DNA of 64,000 nucleotides, from the NCBI GenBank assembly GCA_965222445.1, contig CBDCTY010000002.1:3100001-3164000 (forward strand), written 5' to 3'. This document shows positions 41,796-49,397 of the stretch, one piece after another. The stretch is from GCA-958296115 sp965222445. GTDB lineage: Bacteria > Chloroflexota > Dehalococcoidia > Lucifugimonadales > CAJWER01. Within the stretch, counting starts at the first letter, position 1. Every line of letters starts with the position of its first letter. Both the position numbers and the translations under genes were made by a program. The notes beneath the pieces are model-generated. The model was given only the letters and a program-made list of their open reading frames with translations. It did no database searches and was not told the origin of the DNA.

Positions 41796-42838
41796 CCCTG
41801 CCGCGCTCCCAGTCGTCCCCCGCGGGCATCGTTATTCTGTTGGCCGCTGCGATAGCAACGCTGGCGGCGGCCGGATGCGGGAACGGCAAGAGCGAAAGCG
41901 TCGGCTCGCGGGCTGCCGAGTCCGGGACACTCAGGGTCGTTACCACCATATCTCCCATCACGAGCCTAGCGGAGAATGTCGGCGGCTCAAGGATTCGCCT
42001 ACAGGGCATCGTCCCAGAGGGCGTCAACTCCCACACATTCGAGCCCGCGCCGTCCGTGGCCCAAGTCATATCGGAGGCCGACCTGATCGTGCTGAACGGC
42101 CTGTTCCTCGAGGAGCCGTCGCTGGACATGGCGAAGGCCAACAAGAAGCCCGAGGCCGTCATCCTCACCCTGGCAGAGAGGACCATCTCGCGCGACGAGT
42201 GGGTGTTCGACTTCTCATTCCCGGAGTCCCAGGGCCATCCTAACCCGCACCTCTGGACCAGCCCCGTACTGGCATCGAAGTACGCCGAGCTGATTCGAGA
42301 CGAGCTTACGGCCCTGGACGGGGCCAACGGCGGCTACTACAACGACAACTACGAGAAGCTGAAGGAACGGCTCGAAGATCTGGACCGGAGGATCGCGGAC
42401 GCGATTGACACCATCCCGCCGGGTAGCCGAAAGCTCCTGACGTACCACGACTCGTTCGCCTTCTTCGCGCCCCGGTACGGACTGGAGATAATAGGCGCCG
42501 TTCAGCCCTCGGACTTCACCGAGCCGTCGGCACGCGACGTTGCAGGTCTCATAGACCAGGTGAGACAGACTGGAGTGCCCGCAATATTCGGCTCGGAAGT
42601 CTTTCCGAGCCCCGTGATGGAGCAGATCGCCAAGGAGGGCGGCGCCCGGTTCGTTGACCGGCTCAGGGACGACGACCTGCCCGGGTCCCACGGCGACCCG
42701 CGCCACTCCTACATGGGACTGATGCTGACCAACGTCGAGGTCATAGTCACGGCTCTCGGCGGCAGCGCCGAGGCCATGTCCGGTTTCGACGCGAGCCCCG
42801 TATTCGAAGGCGAGAGCGGGGCCATTTACCCAGAGTAA
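41783..42838 (+). CDS. Metal-binding lipoprotein of a Zn/Mn ABC importer
   Basis: 351 residues; lipobox LAAAGC near residue 32. Cluster A-I binding-protein fold: VVTTISPITSLAENVGG, metal ligand His in NSHTFEP, NPHLWTSP (second His), YHDSFAFFAPRYGL (third His) and PAIFGSEVFPS near the acidic ligand. Three His plus Glu/Asp suits Zn or Mn. It lacks the His-rich loop of many ZnuA proteins. First of three transporter genes, each overlapping or touching the next. Confidence 0.92.
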   Translation: MLSLTLPRSQSSPAGIVILLAAAIATLAAAGCGNGKSESVGSRAAESGTLRVVTTISPITSLAENVGGSRIRLQGIVPEGVNSHTFEPAPSVAQVISEADLIVLNGLFLEEPSLDMAKANKKPEAVILTLAERTISRDEWVFDFSFPESQGHPNPHLWTSPVLASKYAELIRDELTALDGANGGYYNDNYEKLKERLEDLDRRIADAIDTIPPGSRKLLTYHDSFAFFAPRYGLEIIGAVQPSDFTEPSARDVAGLIDQVRQTGVPAIFGSEVFPSPVMEQIAKEGGARFVDRLRDDDLPGSHGDPRHSYMGLMLTNVEVIVTALGGSAEAMSGFDASPVFEGESGAIYPE

Positions 42839-43704
42839 TGCTTCACCCAACACCACACCAGTATGAGCGGGAAGAGCCCATCGTGGAGATGAGGGGCGTG
42901 ACCTGCGGCTACGACGGAGCGCCCGTCCTGTCGGACGTCGACCTCACCGTCAATCGCGGCGACTTCGTGGGGCTGCTCGGTCCCAGCGGATCGGGCAAGA
43001 CCACACTGCTCCGGGCGCTCCTGGGCGCGCTGGACCTGTTCGACGGCGAGATCCGCATCGAAGGACGGTCCATCGACGGCAGGAGGCCCCGAATCGGGTA
43101 CGTGCCCCAGCTGGAGACGATCGACTGGAACTTCCCGGTCACCGTCGAGCAGGTCGTGATGATGGGGCGGACGGCGGAGAGCTGGGCCTTTCCGTGGTTC
43201 CGCAGCGGCGACAGGGAGACCGCCCTCGGCATGATGGACCGGCTCGGCATCGCCCACCTCGCCAGGCGGCACATCCGCGACCTGTCGGGAGGCCAGCAGC
43301 AGCGCGCCTTCCTAGCCAGGGCCCTCGTGAGCGGCCCTCGCCTCCTCCTGCTGGACGAGCCGACCAGGGGCGTGGACATCAAGACCAGGGACGAGGTGAT
43401 GCACCTGCTCCACGACCTGAATCACCAGGACGTCACCGTCATCATGACCACCCACGAGATCAACGCCGTCGCCGCCCATCTGCCCTGGGTCATATGCCTG
43501 AACGGGGGCATCGTAGCCGAGGGCCCGCCCAACAAGGTCTTCACGCCCGAGACGCTCAAGCTCACCTACGACGCCGATCTCCATGTAACCGAATACGAGG
43601 GCATGACCCTCGTGGCCGAGTCCCCCCACTTCTTCGGCCGCAACGGGCCCTCCACCCGTCATTCCCGCGAAGGCGGGAATCCATCCCCAACCGCAGAATG
43701 CTGA
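42838..43704 (+). CDS. Metal ABC importer ATPase
   Basis: 288 residues. Walker A LLGPSGSGKTTLLRALLG, Q-loop YVPQLETIDWNFPVTV (the WNFP phrase is typical of Mn/Zn importers), signature LSGGQQQRAFLARALV, Walker B LLLLDEPTRGVD, H-loop MTTHEINAV. The last residues (RHSREGGNPSPTAEC) are a translated CATTCCCGCGAAGGCGGGAATCC palindrome that has replaced the original C-terminus. Overlaps the permease start. Confidence 0.93.
   Translation: MLHPTPHQYEREEPIVEMRGVTCGYDGAPVLSDVDLTVNRGDFVGLLGPSGSGKTTLLRALLGALDLFDGEIRIEGRSIDGRRPRIGYVPQLETIDWNFPVTVEQVVMMGRTAESWAFPWFRSGDRETALGMMDRLGIAHLARRHIRDLSGGQQQRAFLARALVSGPRLLLLDEPTRGVDIKTRDEVMHLLHDLNHQDVTVIMTTHEINAVAAHLPWVICLNGGIVAEGPPNKVFTPETLKLTYDADLHVTEYEGMTLVAESPHFFGRNGPSTRHSREGGNPSPTAEC
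43655..43690. repeat. CATTCCCGC palindrome inside the ABC ATPase gene
   Basis: CGTCATTCCCGCGAAGGCGGGAATCCATCC forms a 9-bp stem in the coding sequence, contributing the codons for HSREGGNPS just before the permease start. Confidence 0.8.
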
Positions 43705-44570
43705 CTCCGTTTCAGTATGAGTTCTTCCTCAGAGGGCTGATAGTGGCCGCGCTAGTCGGCGGACTGTGCGGCATGATTGGCGTGTACATCGTCCTCCGGC
43801 GCATGGCCTATGTCGGACACGGCCTGTCCCACGCGATATTCGGCGGAGCCGTGGCCAGCTACGTCATGTCGATCAACTTCTTCATAGGCGCCAGCATCTG
43901 GGGGTTCGTGTCTGCGATGCTGATCAACCTGGCGGCCCGCAAGCGCAACATAGGGGCAGACGCGGCCATAGGCATCGTTACCACGTCGAGCTTCGCACTC
44001 GGCGTCGCTCTCATCAGCAGGTTCAAGGGCTTCACGCGCAGCTTCGACGCCGCGCTGTTCGGCAACGTGCTTGCGGTGAGCGAGAACGACCTGATCGCGG
44101 TCGTCGCCGTGAGCCTCGCGGCCCTAGCCGTCGTCATCGTAGGCTACAAGTACCTGCTATTCACAACCTTCGAGCCGGAGGTCGCCGGATTCTACGGAGT
44201 GCCCACCGCCTGGGTGGACGCCATGTTCGCCCTGATGCTCGCCGCCGTTATCGTGGTGTCGCTGCAGATTCTCGGCGTGACGATGATCGCGGCAGCCATA
44301 GTCATCCCGCCCGTCGCCGCCCGCCTCGTGACGGGCGACTTCAACAGGATGATGCTCATCTCCACGGCAGTCGGCGCCCTGTGCGGTTTGGGCGGCCTCT
44401 ACGCCAGCTGGTACCTGGACATCTCGTCCGGACCCTCGGTCGTGCTCTTCTCCGCCACCGTCTTCATGCTCGCCCTGACCTACAGCGCCGTCCGGAACAG
44501 GCTGGCCTTTTCGAAATGGCGGACCGGCAACGCCGCCACGCCGCACAAGGGCGCAAGGCCCCTTCACTAG
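43698..44570 (+). CDS. Metal ABC importer permease (ABC-3 family)
   Basis: 290 residues, about eight membrane helices. Starts MLTPFQYEFFLRGLIVAALVGGLCGMIGVYIVLRRMAYVGHGLSHAIFGG, the ABC-3 signature, and has EPEVAGFYGVPTAW and LQILGVTMIAAAIVIPPVAARLVTGDF in the second half. Forms a homodimeric channel with the ATPase. ATG 43698 overlaps the ATPase stop; the larger open frame begins inside the ATPase gene and is a shadow before this point. Confidence 0.93.
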   Translation: MLTPFQYEFFLRGLIVAALVGGLCGMIGVYIVLRRMAYVGHGLSHAIFGGAVASYVMSINFFIGASIWGFVSAMLINLAARKRNIGADAAIGIVTTSSFALGVALISRFKGFTRSFDAALFGNVLAVSENDLIAVVAVSLAALAVVIVGYKYLLFTTFEPEVAGFYGVPTAWVDAMFALMLAAVIVVSLQILGVTMIAAAIVIPPVAARLVTGDFNRMMLISTAVGALCGLGGLYASWYLDISSGPSVVLFSATVFMLALTYSAVRNRLAFSKWRTGNAATPHKGARPLH

Positions 44571-44580
44571 CCCAGACTCA

Positions 44581-44703
44581 TACCAATTTATTTTGAGCGC
44601 GCCGTAAAGCCGTCATTCCCGCGAAGAGCCTGCCCCCGAGCAGTCGGGGGCGGGAACCCACTCCCTGGCCGCACATATACGGCGGCATCACGGTGACTTG
44701 GTA
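44581..44703. mobile_element. MITE copy 4 (123 bp, TSD TCA)
   Basis: TACCAATTTA...TTGGTA flanked by TCA at 44578-44580 and 44704-44706. Carries the 23-bp nested hairpin in its central palindrome (GAAGAGCCTGCCCCCGAGCA and on), accounting for the difference from the 100-bp form. Confidence 0.9.
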
Positions 44704-44716
44704 TCAGATGCCCGGC

Positions 44717-45059
44717 TCATGCTGAAGTCTTGGCCGATGGGTGTCCCCAAGTGATGTTGGTTGCCATTTCCAAGCCAAGCATCTGCCCGTGGGCAAAGGG
44801 AGACACCAACTCCCGGACAATGGCATCGAACTCGGCCGCCGACTGCCAGGTTGTTGTCGGTCAGAAGCAGATCTGTGACCCGGCCGTCGGCATTGGTCGT
44901 TACGCCGTGCCAATTCCCGATAGGCTCGTCGCTCAGCCAGTTCGTGCTGTCGGTCCAGCTCGCCCCGTCGGTCGCGTTGTATAGGGCCTCCAACGCGTTC
45001 CTGTCCGACCCCGCGGTCTGCGCCGCCGCCGTTCCCGGACCCGTCACGACGGCAAGCAC
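44717..45059 (-). pseudogene. Remnant of a secreted leucine-rich-repeat protein joined to an unrelated tail
   Basis: On the minus strand a hydrophobic segment (AAALVLAVVTGPGTAAAQ) leads into DRNALEALYNATDGASWTDS, then WLSDEPIGNWHGVTT and VTDLLLTDNNLA, the typical N-terminal cap and first repeat of plant-type LRR proteins in bacteria. After about 44850 this breaks off; a different frame reads AEFDAIVRELVSPFAHGQML, then GLEMATNITWGHPSAKTSA and a stop at 44717, which looks like the tail of another protein. An in-frame start for the signal peptide is also missing (TAA just upstream). Dead, and abutting MITE copy 4. Confidence 0.55.
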
Positions 45060-45355
45060 GAGGGCGGCCGCTAGGCCACGAACATCGAGCCAAGATGCAC
45101 CTTATTCATACTTCCAGCTTGGTCTCCTGTACGAGAAATCTAGTCCGGGTCTCCAGTTCTCACGACCCTGCGATCGCTGCCTACCATCGTGAGTATAACA
45201 GGGGTAGTCGGGCCATCCCTATGGAGAATTTACCTAACCACAACGCAAAATATTGCTCATACACCCGGTTGAGAGAGGTCACGCATGACCGATCTCGCCC
45301 ATCGCAAGCCGCTGGTAGTCAGAATCTGAAATGAGGGTGAGCCGGGATTGGCGCC
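45060..45355. other. Gap before the SDR gene
   Basis: About 300 bases, relatively AT-rich, with no gene or clear structure seen. Confidence 0.4.
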
Positions 45356-46132
45356 CTACGACGACAGGGCGGGTTTCAAACCCGCTCCTACCAAGCCGTG
45401 GCCGCCGTCCATTACGATGGTCTGGCCGGTGACGCCCCCAAAGGCAGGACCGCAGAGCAGGTACAGCACGTCGGCTATCTCGGCCCTCGACACCAGGCGG
45501 CCGAGTGGCGTTCCCTCGACGACCTCCCTGGCTAGCCCGGGGTCCATGCCTTCATTGTCGGCGATGAGGCCGGGCGCGATGCAGTTTACACGCACCTCCG
45601 GCGCAAGCTCTACCGCAAGCTGCCGGGTCAGGTGGACCACGCCCGCCTTTGCCAGGCCATAGACGGCCCTGCCGCTCTCGTAGGCACACTTGGCGGCGAT
45701 GTTCACCACACACCCGCTGCCCTGTTCCTTCATACGCACGCCAGCCTCCCTCGTCACAATGTACGTGGCGCGCACGTTCGTCGCCATAACGTGGTCGAAG
45801 TCCGCAGCGTCCAGCTTCAGGTAGGGGACGTCATTGTAGGGGCCGGCGTTGTTCACCAGGACGTCGAGCCGTCCGAAGCGCTCCCACACCTCGGACACAA
45901 GCCGGGAAGCCTGCCCCACGTCGCCCACGTCGGCGTGGAACGGCTCGGCGCGGGAGCCGAGGCCGCGCAGCTCTTCGCACAGGTCCGCCGCTGCCCCGGC
46001 CGACTGGTTGTAGTTGACGGCCACTTGGGCACCCCGCAGGGCAAGCACCCGCGCGATGGACGCGCCGAGCGCACGGGAGCCGCCGGTCACCAGGCATACC
46101 CTGCCATCCATTGAGAAGTCGTGCGGGTTCAT
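45356..46132 (-). CDS. Short-chain dehydrogenase/reductase with a repeat-derived C-terminus
   Basis: 258 residues. Cofactor motif VCLVTGGSRALGASIARVLA (TGxxxxxGxG variant), NNAGPY, catalytic Tyr/Lys in VYGLAKAG; the usual Ser of the NISS motif is replaced (VVNIAAKCA). The family's usual end, TGQTIVMDGGHGL, is followed by VGAGLKPALSS and a stop, which is exactly the translation of the GGGCGGGTTT palindrome (45358-45398). So the repeat supplies the last residues and the stop codon. Substrate unknown. Confidence 0.87.
   Translation of the reverse strand: MNPHDFSMDGRVCLVTGGSRALGASIARVLALRGAQVAVNYNQSAGAAADLCEELRGLGSRAEPFHADVGDVGQASRLVSEVWERFGRLDVLVNNAGPYNDVPYLKLDAADFDHVMATNVRATYIVTREAGVRMKEQGSGCVVNIAAKCAYESGRAVYGLAKAGVVHLTRQLAVELAPEVRVNCIAPGLIADNEGMDPGLAREVVEGTPLGRLVSRAEIADVLYLLCGPAFGGVTGQTIVMDGGHGLVGAGLKPALSS
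45358..45398. repeat. GGGCGGGTTT palindrome, captured as SDR C-terminus
   Basis: ACGACAGGGCGGGTTTCAAACCCGCTCCTACCAAGCCG (one mismatch in the right arm). Same core and right flank as the copies near 16962, 22068 and 33037. Confidence 0.8.
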
Positions 46133-46228
46133 TCTTCACCTCTATCCCAACTTGTGCGCGAACAGGTTATACTCCGTCCGCCAGTCCTGCAGTATAGGCT
46201 TGGCCCAGACCAAACGGGAGAATAGACC

Positions 46229-47407
46229 TTGTACGATCTGCTTATCAAGGGAGGGACCGTAGTCGACCCGTCCCAGAACCTGCACGCGGTCCGCGACGTT
46301 GCCCTGGCGGACGGATTCGTGGCCGCCGTGGAAACATCGATAGAAGAAGGCGATGCAGCCGAGGTCATCGATGCCACGGGCCTGATTGTCGCGCCTGGCC
46401 TGATGGACCTGCACGTCCACGCCTTCTGGGGAGGCTCGACGTACGGCATCGAGCCCGACGCGGGCAACCTGGGCCGCGGAGTCACGACCGCCGTGGACGC
46501 TGGATCTGCGGGGGCGTGGACGTTCCCCGCCTTCCGCAGCCACGTGATGGACCGCGCGGACACCCGGCTCTACGCCCTGCTGAACATCGCCGCAACCGGC
46601 ATGGTCTTCCACGACAATTCGGAGCTCCACAACCTGAACTTTGCCGATGTCGACCAGGCGGTCGAAGCCGGGACCCGCAACAGGGACCGCGTCGTGGGAA
46701 TCAAGGCGCGGTTGGGCCGGGTCCAGGCCGCGGACAACGACGTCGACGGCCTGAAACGCGCCATCGAGGCCGCCGAGGCCATCGATGGCTTCGTGATGAT
46801 CCACGTGGGCAACAGCGCAACTCCCCTCCCCGACCTGATGCGGATGCTCAGGCCCGGAGACGCAGTCACCCACTCCTTCCACGGGTTCGCCGACGGCGTT
46901 CTCGAGGATTCCGGCGCGGTCATTGAGGGCATGAAGGAGGCCCAGGCCAGAGGGGTCGTGATCGACGTCGGCCACGGCGCAGGCGGGTTCTCGTTCCGGG
47001 CCGCGGAGAAGGCCCTGTCCGAAGGCGTCCTGCCGGGAACGATCAGCAGCGACCTGCACATAGACAATATCGAGGGGCCGGTGTACGACCTGGTCACAAC
47101 CATGTCCAAGTTCATGCACCTGGGCATGTCCCTCGACGAGGTGATCAGGCGATGCACGGAGGCCACGGCGCGGACCATCGGGCACGAGGGCAGGCTGGGA
47201 ACGCTGAAGCCCGGCGCACATGGCGACGTGACGATTCTGCAGCTCGAGGAGGGGCGCTTCACTCTCAGGGACCGCCTCTCAACAGCCACGTCCCTGGGCG
47301 GTACCCGGTGGGAGGCGCCCTCATCGGTGGAGGCGTCCAGGCGCCTCGCTCACGTCCGCACCATCAAGGCCGGCAGGGTCTACCGACCCTGGCTGCGCCC
47401 TACGTAG
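46229..47407 (+). CDS. Amidohydrolase/deacetylase-family metallohydrolase
   Basis: 392 residues from TTG 46229. LLIKGGTVVDPSQNLHAVRDVAL and VIDATGLIVAPGLMDLHVHAFWG carry the first metal-binding HxH; KARLG supplies the bridging Lys; MIHVGNS, VTHSFHG and SSDLHIDN supply further His/Asp ligands. Resembles dihydroorotase-like deacetylases of unknown substrate. The next gene, another amidohydrolase, follows after 22 bases and is probably cotranscribed. Confidence 0.85.
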   Translation: MYDLLIKGGTVVDPSQNLHAVRDVALADGFVAAVETSIEEGDAAEVIDATGLIVAPGLMDLHVHAFWGGSTYGIEPDAGNLGRGVTTAVDAGSAGAWTFPAFRSHVMDRADTRLYALLNIAATGMVFHDNSELHNLNFADVDQAVEAGTRNRDRVVGIKARLGRVQAADNDVDGLKRAIEAAEAIDGFVMIHVGNSATPLPDLMRMLRPGDAVTHSFHGFADGVLEDSGAVIEGMKEAQARGVVIDVGHGAGGFSFRAAEKALSEGVLPGTISSDLHIDNIEGPVYDLVTTMSKFMHLGMSLDEVIRRCTEATARTIGHEGRLGTLKPGAHGDVTILQLEEGRFTLRDRLSTATSLGGTRWEAPSSVEASRRLAHVRTIKAGRVYRPWLRPT

Positions 47408-47429
47408 TCCCCGCTCGCCACCACCACCT

Positions 47430-49223
47430 ATGGACTTCGAGGTAGCGATACGCGGCGGGCTGGTATTCGACGGCACCGGCGCGGACCCGCTGGAAGTCGA
47501 CGTCGGCATAGTCGGAGACACCATCGCTGCCGTGGGGGACCTGGCGAACTACCGTGCCGAGCGCACCGTGGACGCTTCCGGGCGTTACGTGGCGCCCGGA
47601 TTCATCGACATGCACACCCACGCGGAGCGCGGCCTGCCCCACCCTGAGCTCGCGCCCAGCATTCACCACCTCAAGCAGGGCGTGACGACCGTGCTCGGCG
47701 GCGCGGACGGCTACGGAGCGTGGCCCATCCACAGCACCATGGCCGAGCTGTCCGCCAGGCTCGCCGCCCAGGGCATCGGCACTAACGCCGCGCTGATGGT
47801 AGGGCTGGGACAGGTCCGCCGCCAGGTCATGGGGCTCGCCGACCGTAGGCCCACCGCTAGCGAAACCGAGGCGATGAGGGCTCGCGTCCGAGAGGCCATG
47901 CGCAGCGGCGCCGTAGGCATCTCCTCCGGGCTCGTTTTCGCGCCCGACATGTACTTCGACACCGACGGGATAGTCGAGCTCGTCAGGGAGGTCGTCCCCT
48001 TCGGCGGCATCTACCACACCCATGTCCGCGACGAGGCCGACCGTCTGATCGAGGCCGTGGAGGAGGCGCTCGCAATCGGAGAGCGTGCGGGAGTGACTAC
48101 GGTCGTCACCCACTTCAAGGCCGTCTATCTGAGGAATTGGGGAAAGCTCAGGCAGGCGGCGGACCTCATCGAGAGCGCGAGGAACCGAGGCGTGAGGGTG
48201 TATGCCGACCAGTACCCCTTCGTCGAGGGCGGGCCCGTGCCGCTCATCCCACCCGAGACTTGGGATGGCTCGCCCGACGCAGTCGCAGAGACGGCCGCGC
48301 AAGTCCGCGACGCACTCGAGCTGCTGCCGGTGGACTCGCTGCTTGTCCTGCGCGCCTGTCTGGCGAGAGTACCGCCCGACCCTGCGGAGACTGAGTTCTG
48401 GCGAACGCGGCCGGACCTCCTGCGCCGCTCCGTCGCCGAGGCGCTGGCCCGCGCCATGCCCTTGCAGGGCAGCGCGCTGTTCGGCGCCGTTTCGTGGTAC
48501 GGCATGCACCAAGGCCCAGGCAACCCCTCGGCACGGGCCCGTTTCGTCGCACGGCTTCAGAACCCCGGCGAGCGCGGTCGCATAGTGGCCGAAGTCGAAG
48601 CTCACCTGGAAGGTCATGGCGGACCCGGCAACCTGCTGATATTCGGCGCATCCACGCCTGCACTCGAGCTCGTGTCTCTGTCCGAGGCCGCGGAGCACTT
48701 GGGCAAGACCGAGACCGAAGCCGCCATCACGCTGGGCCTGGAGGGGGCACGGGCCATAGCCATCCTGCACTCTGAGGACGACGTCGAATACGCCATGACC
48801 AAAGACTTCGTGGCGACGGGCAGCGACGGCGACTACCCGTACTTCGGCGCTGCCGGCGGACAGCTGGGCGCGCCCCAGGCTATTCGAGCCTACTCGACGT
48901 ATGCGACGAAGCTACGCAAGTACGCGATGGAGCGAGGCACTATCTCGCTTGCCCACGCCGTACGATCATGCACCTCCCTGCCCGCCGAAATACTGGGGTG
49001 GCGCGACAGGGGGACTATTCGGGAGGGCGCGAGGGCGGACATCGTCGTCTTCGACCCGGAGGCCTTGGACGCCCGGTCCAGTCTCCGCAGCCCTCACCGT
49101 TACAGCGAGGGAGTAGACCTGGTGCTGGTGAACGGGCAGCCAGCCCTGGAGCATGGAGTGCCTACACAGAATCTGGCCGGGCGCATCCTCGGCCCTGCCC
49201 GATCCCCCGTCTCCACAGGCTGA
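47430..49223 (+). CDS. N-acyl-D-amino-acid deacylase-like amidohydrolase
   Basis: 597 residues. FEVAIRGGLVFDGTGADPLEVDVGI, then VAPGFIDMHTHAERGL (first HxH), GVTTVLGGADGYG, GAVGISSGLVFAPDMYFDT (conserved GISSGL), HTHVRDEAD, VVTHFKA (His), and C-terminal TKDFVATGSDGDYPYFG (Asp) with FDPEALDARSS. Family members remove acyl groups from D-amino acids or hydrolyse related amides and dipeptides. Exact substrate unknown; the pairing with the preceding deacetylase suggests successive steps. Confidence 0.87.
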   Translation: MDFEVAIRGGLVFDGTGADPLEVDVGIVGDTIAAVGDLANYRAERTVDASGRYVAPGFIDMHTHAERGLPHPELAPSIHHLKQGVTTVLGGADGYGAWPIHSTMAELSARLAAQGIGTNAALMVGLGQVRRQVMGLADRRPTASETEAMRARVREAMRSGAVGISSGLVFAPDMYFDTDGIVELVREVVPFGGIYHTHVRDEADRLIEAVEEALAIGERAGVTTVVTHFKAVYLRNWGKLRQAADLIESARNRGVRVYADQYPFVEGGPVPLIPPETWDGSPDAVAETAAQVRDALELLPVDSLLVLRACLARVPPDPAETEFWRTRPDLLRRSVAEALARAMPLQGSALFGAVSWYGMHQGPGNPSARARFVARLQNPGERGRIVAEVEAHLEGHGGPGNLLIFGASTPALELVSLSEAAEHLGKTETEAAITLGLEGARAIAILHSEDDVEYAMTKDFVATGSDGDYPYFGAAGGQLGAPQAIRAYSTYATKLRKYAMERGTISLAHAVRSCTSLPAEILGWRDRGTIREGARADIVVFDPEALDARSSLRSPHRYSEGVDLVLVNGQPALEHGVPTQNLAGRILGPARSPVSTG

Positions 49224-49327
49224 CAGCACACCCTCCCGATTCTTCGCCTGAAACGCGGAGCAGCGGTGAACCCAGATCGAAATCCACCGCTGCCAGCGCG
49301 CCGCATAGGGGAGCGTGCACATCACTG

Positions 49328-49365
49328 ATGGGGAGGGCAGGCGAGCGCGAGCCTGCCCTCCCCAT
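49328..49365. terminator. Bidirectional hairpin between convergent genes
   Basis: Perfect 15-bp stem ATGGGGAGGGCAGGC / GCCTGCCCTCCCCAT (49328-49342, 49351-49365) with an 8-base loop, between the convergent amidohydrolase and VWA genes. No T-tract. Confidence 0.7.
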
Positions 49366-49397
49366 TCACCATTCCTAGTCCATCATTCTCGATTCCT

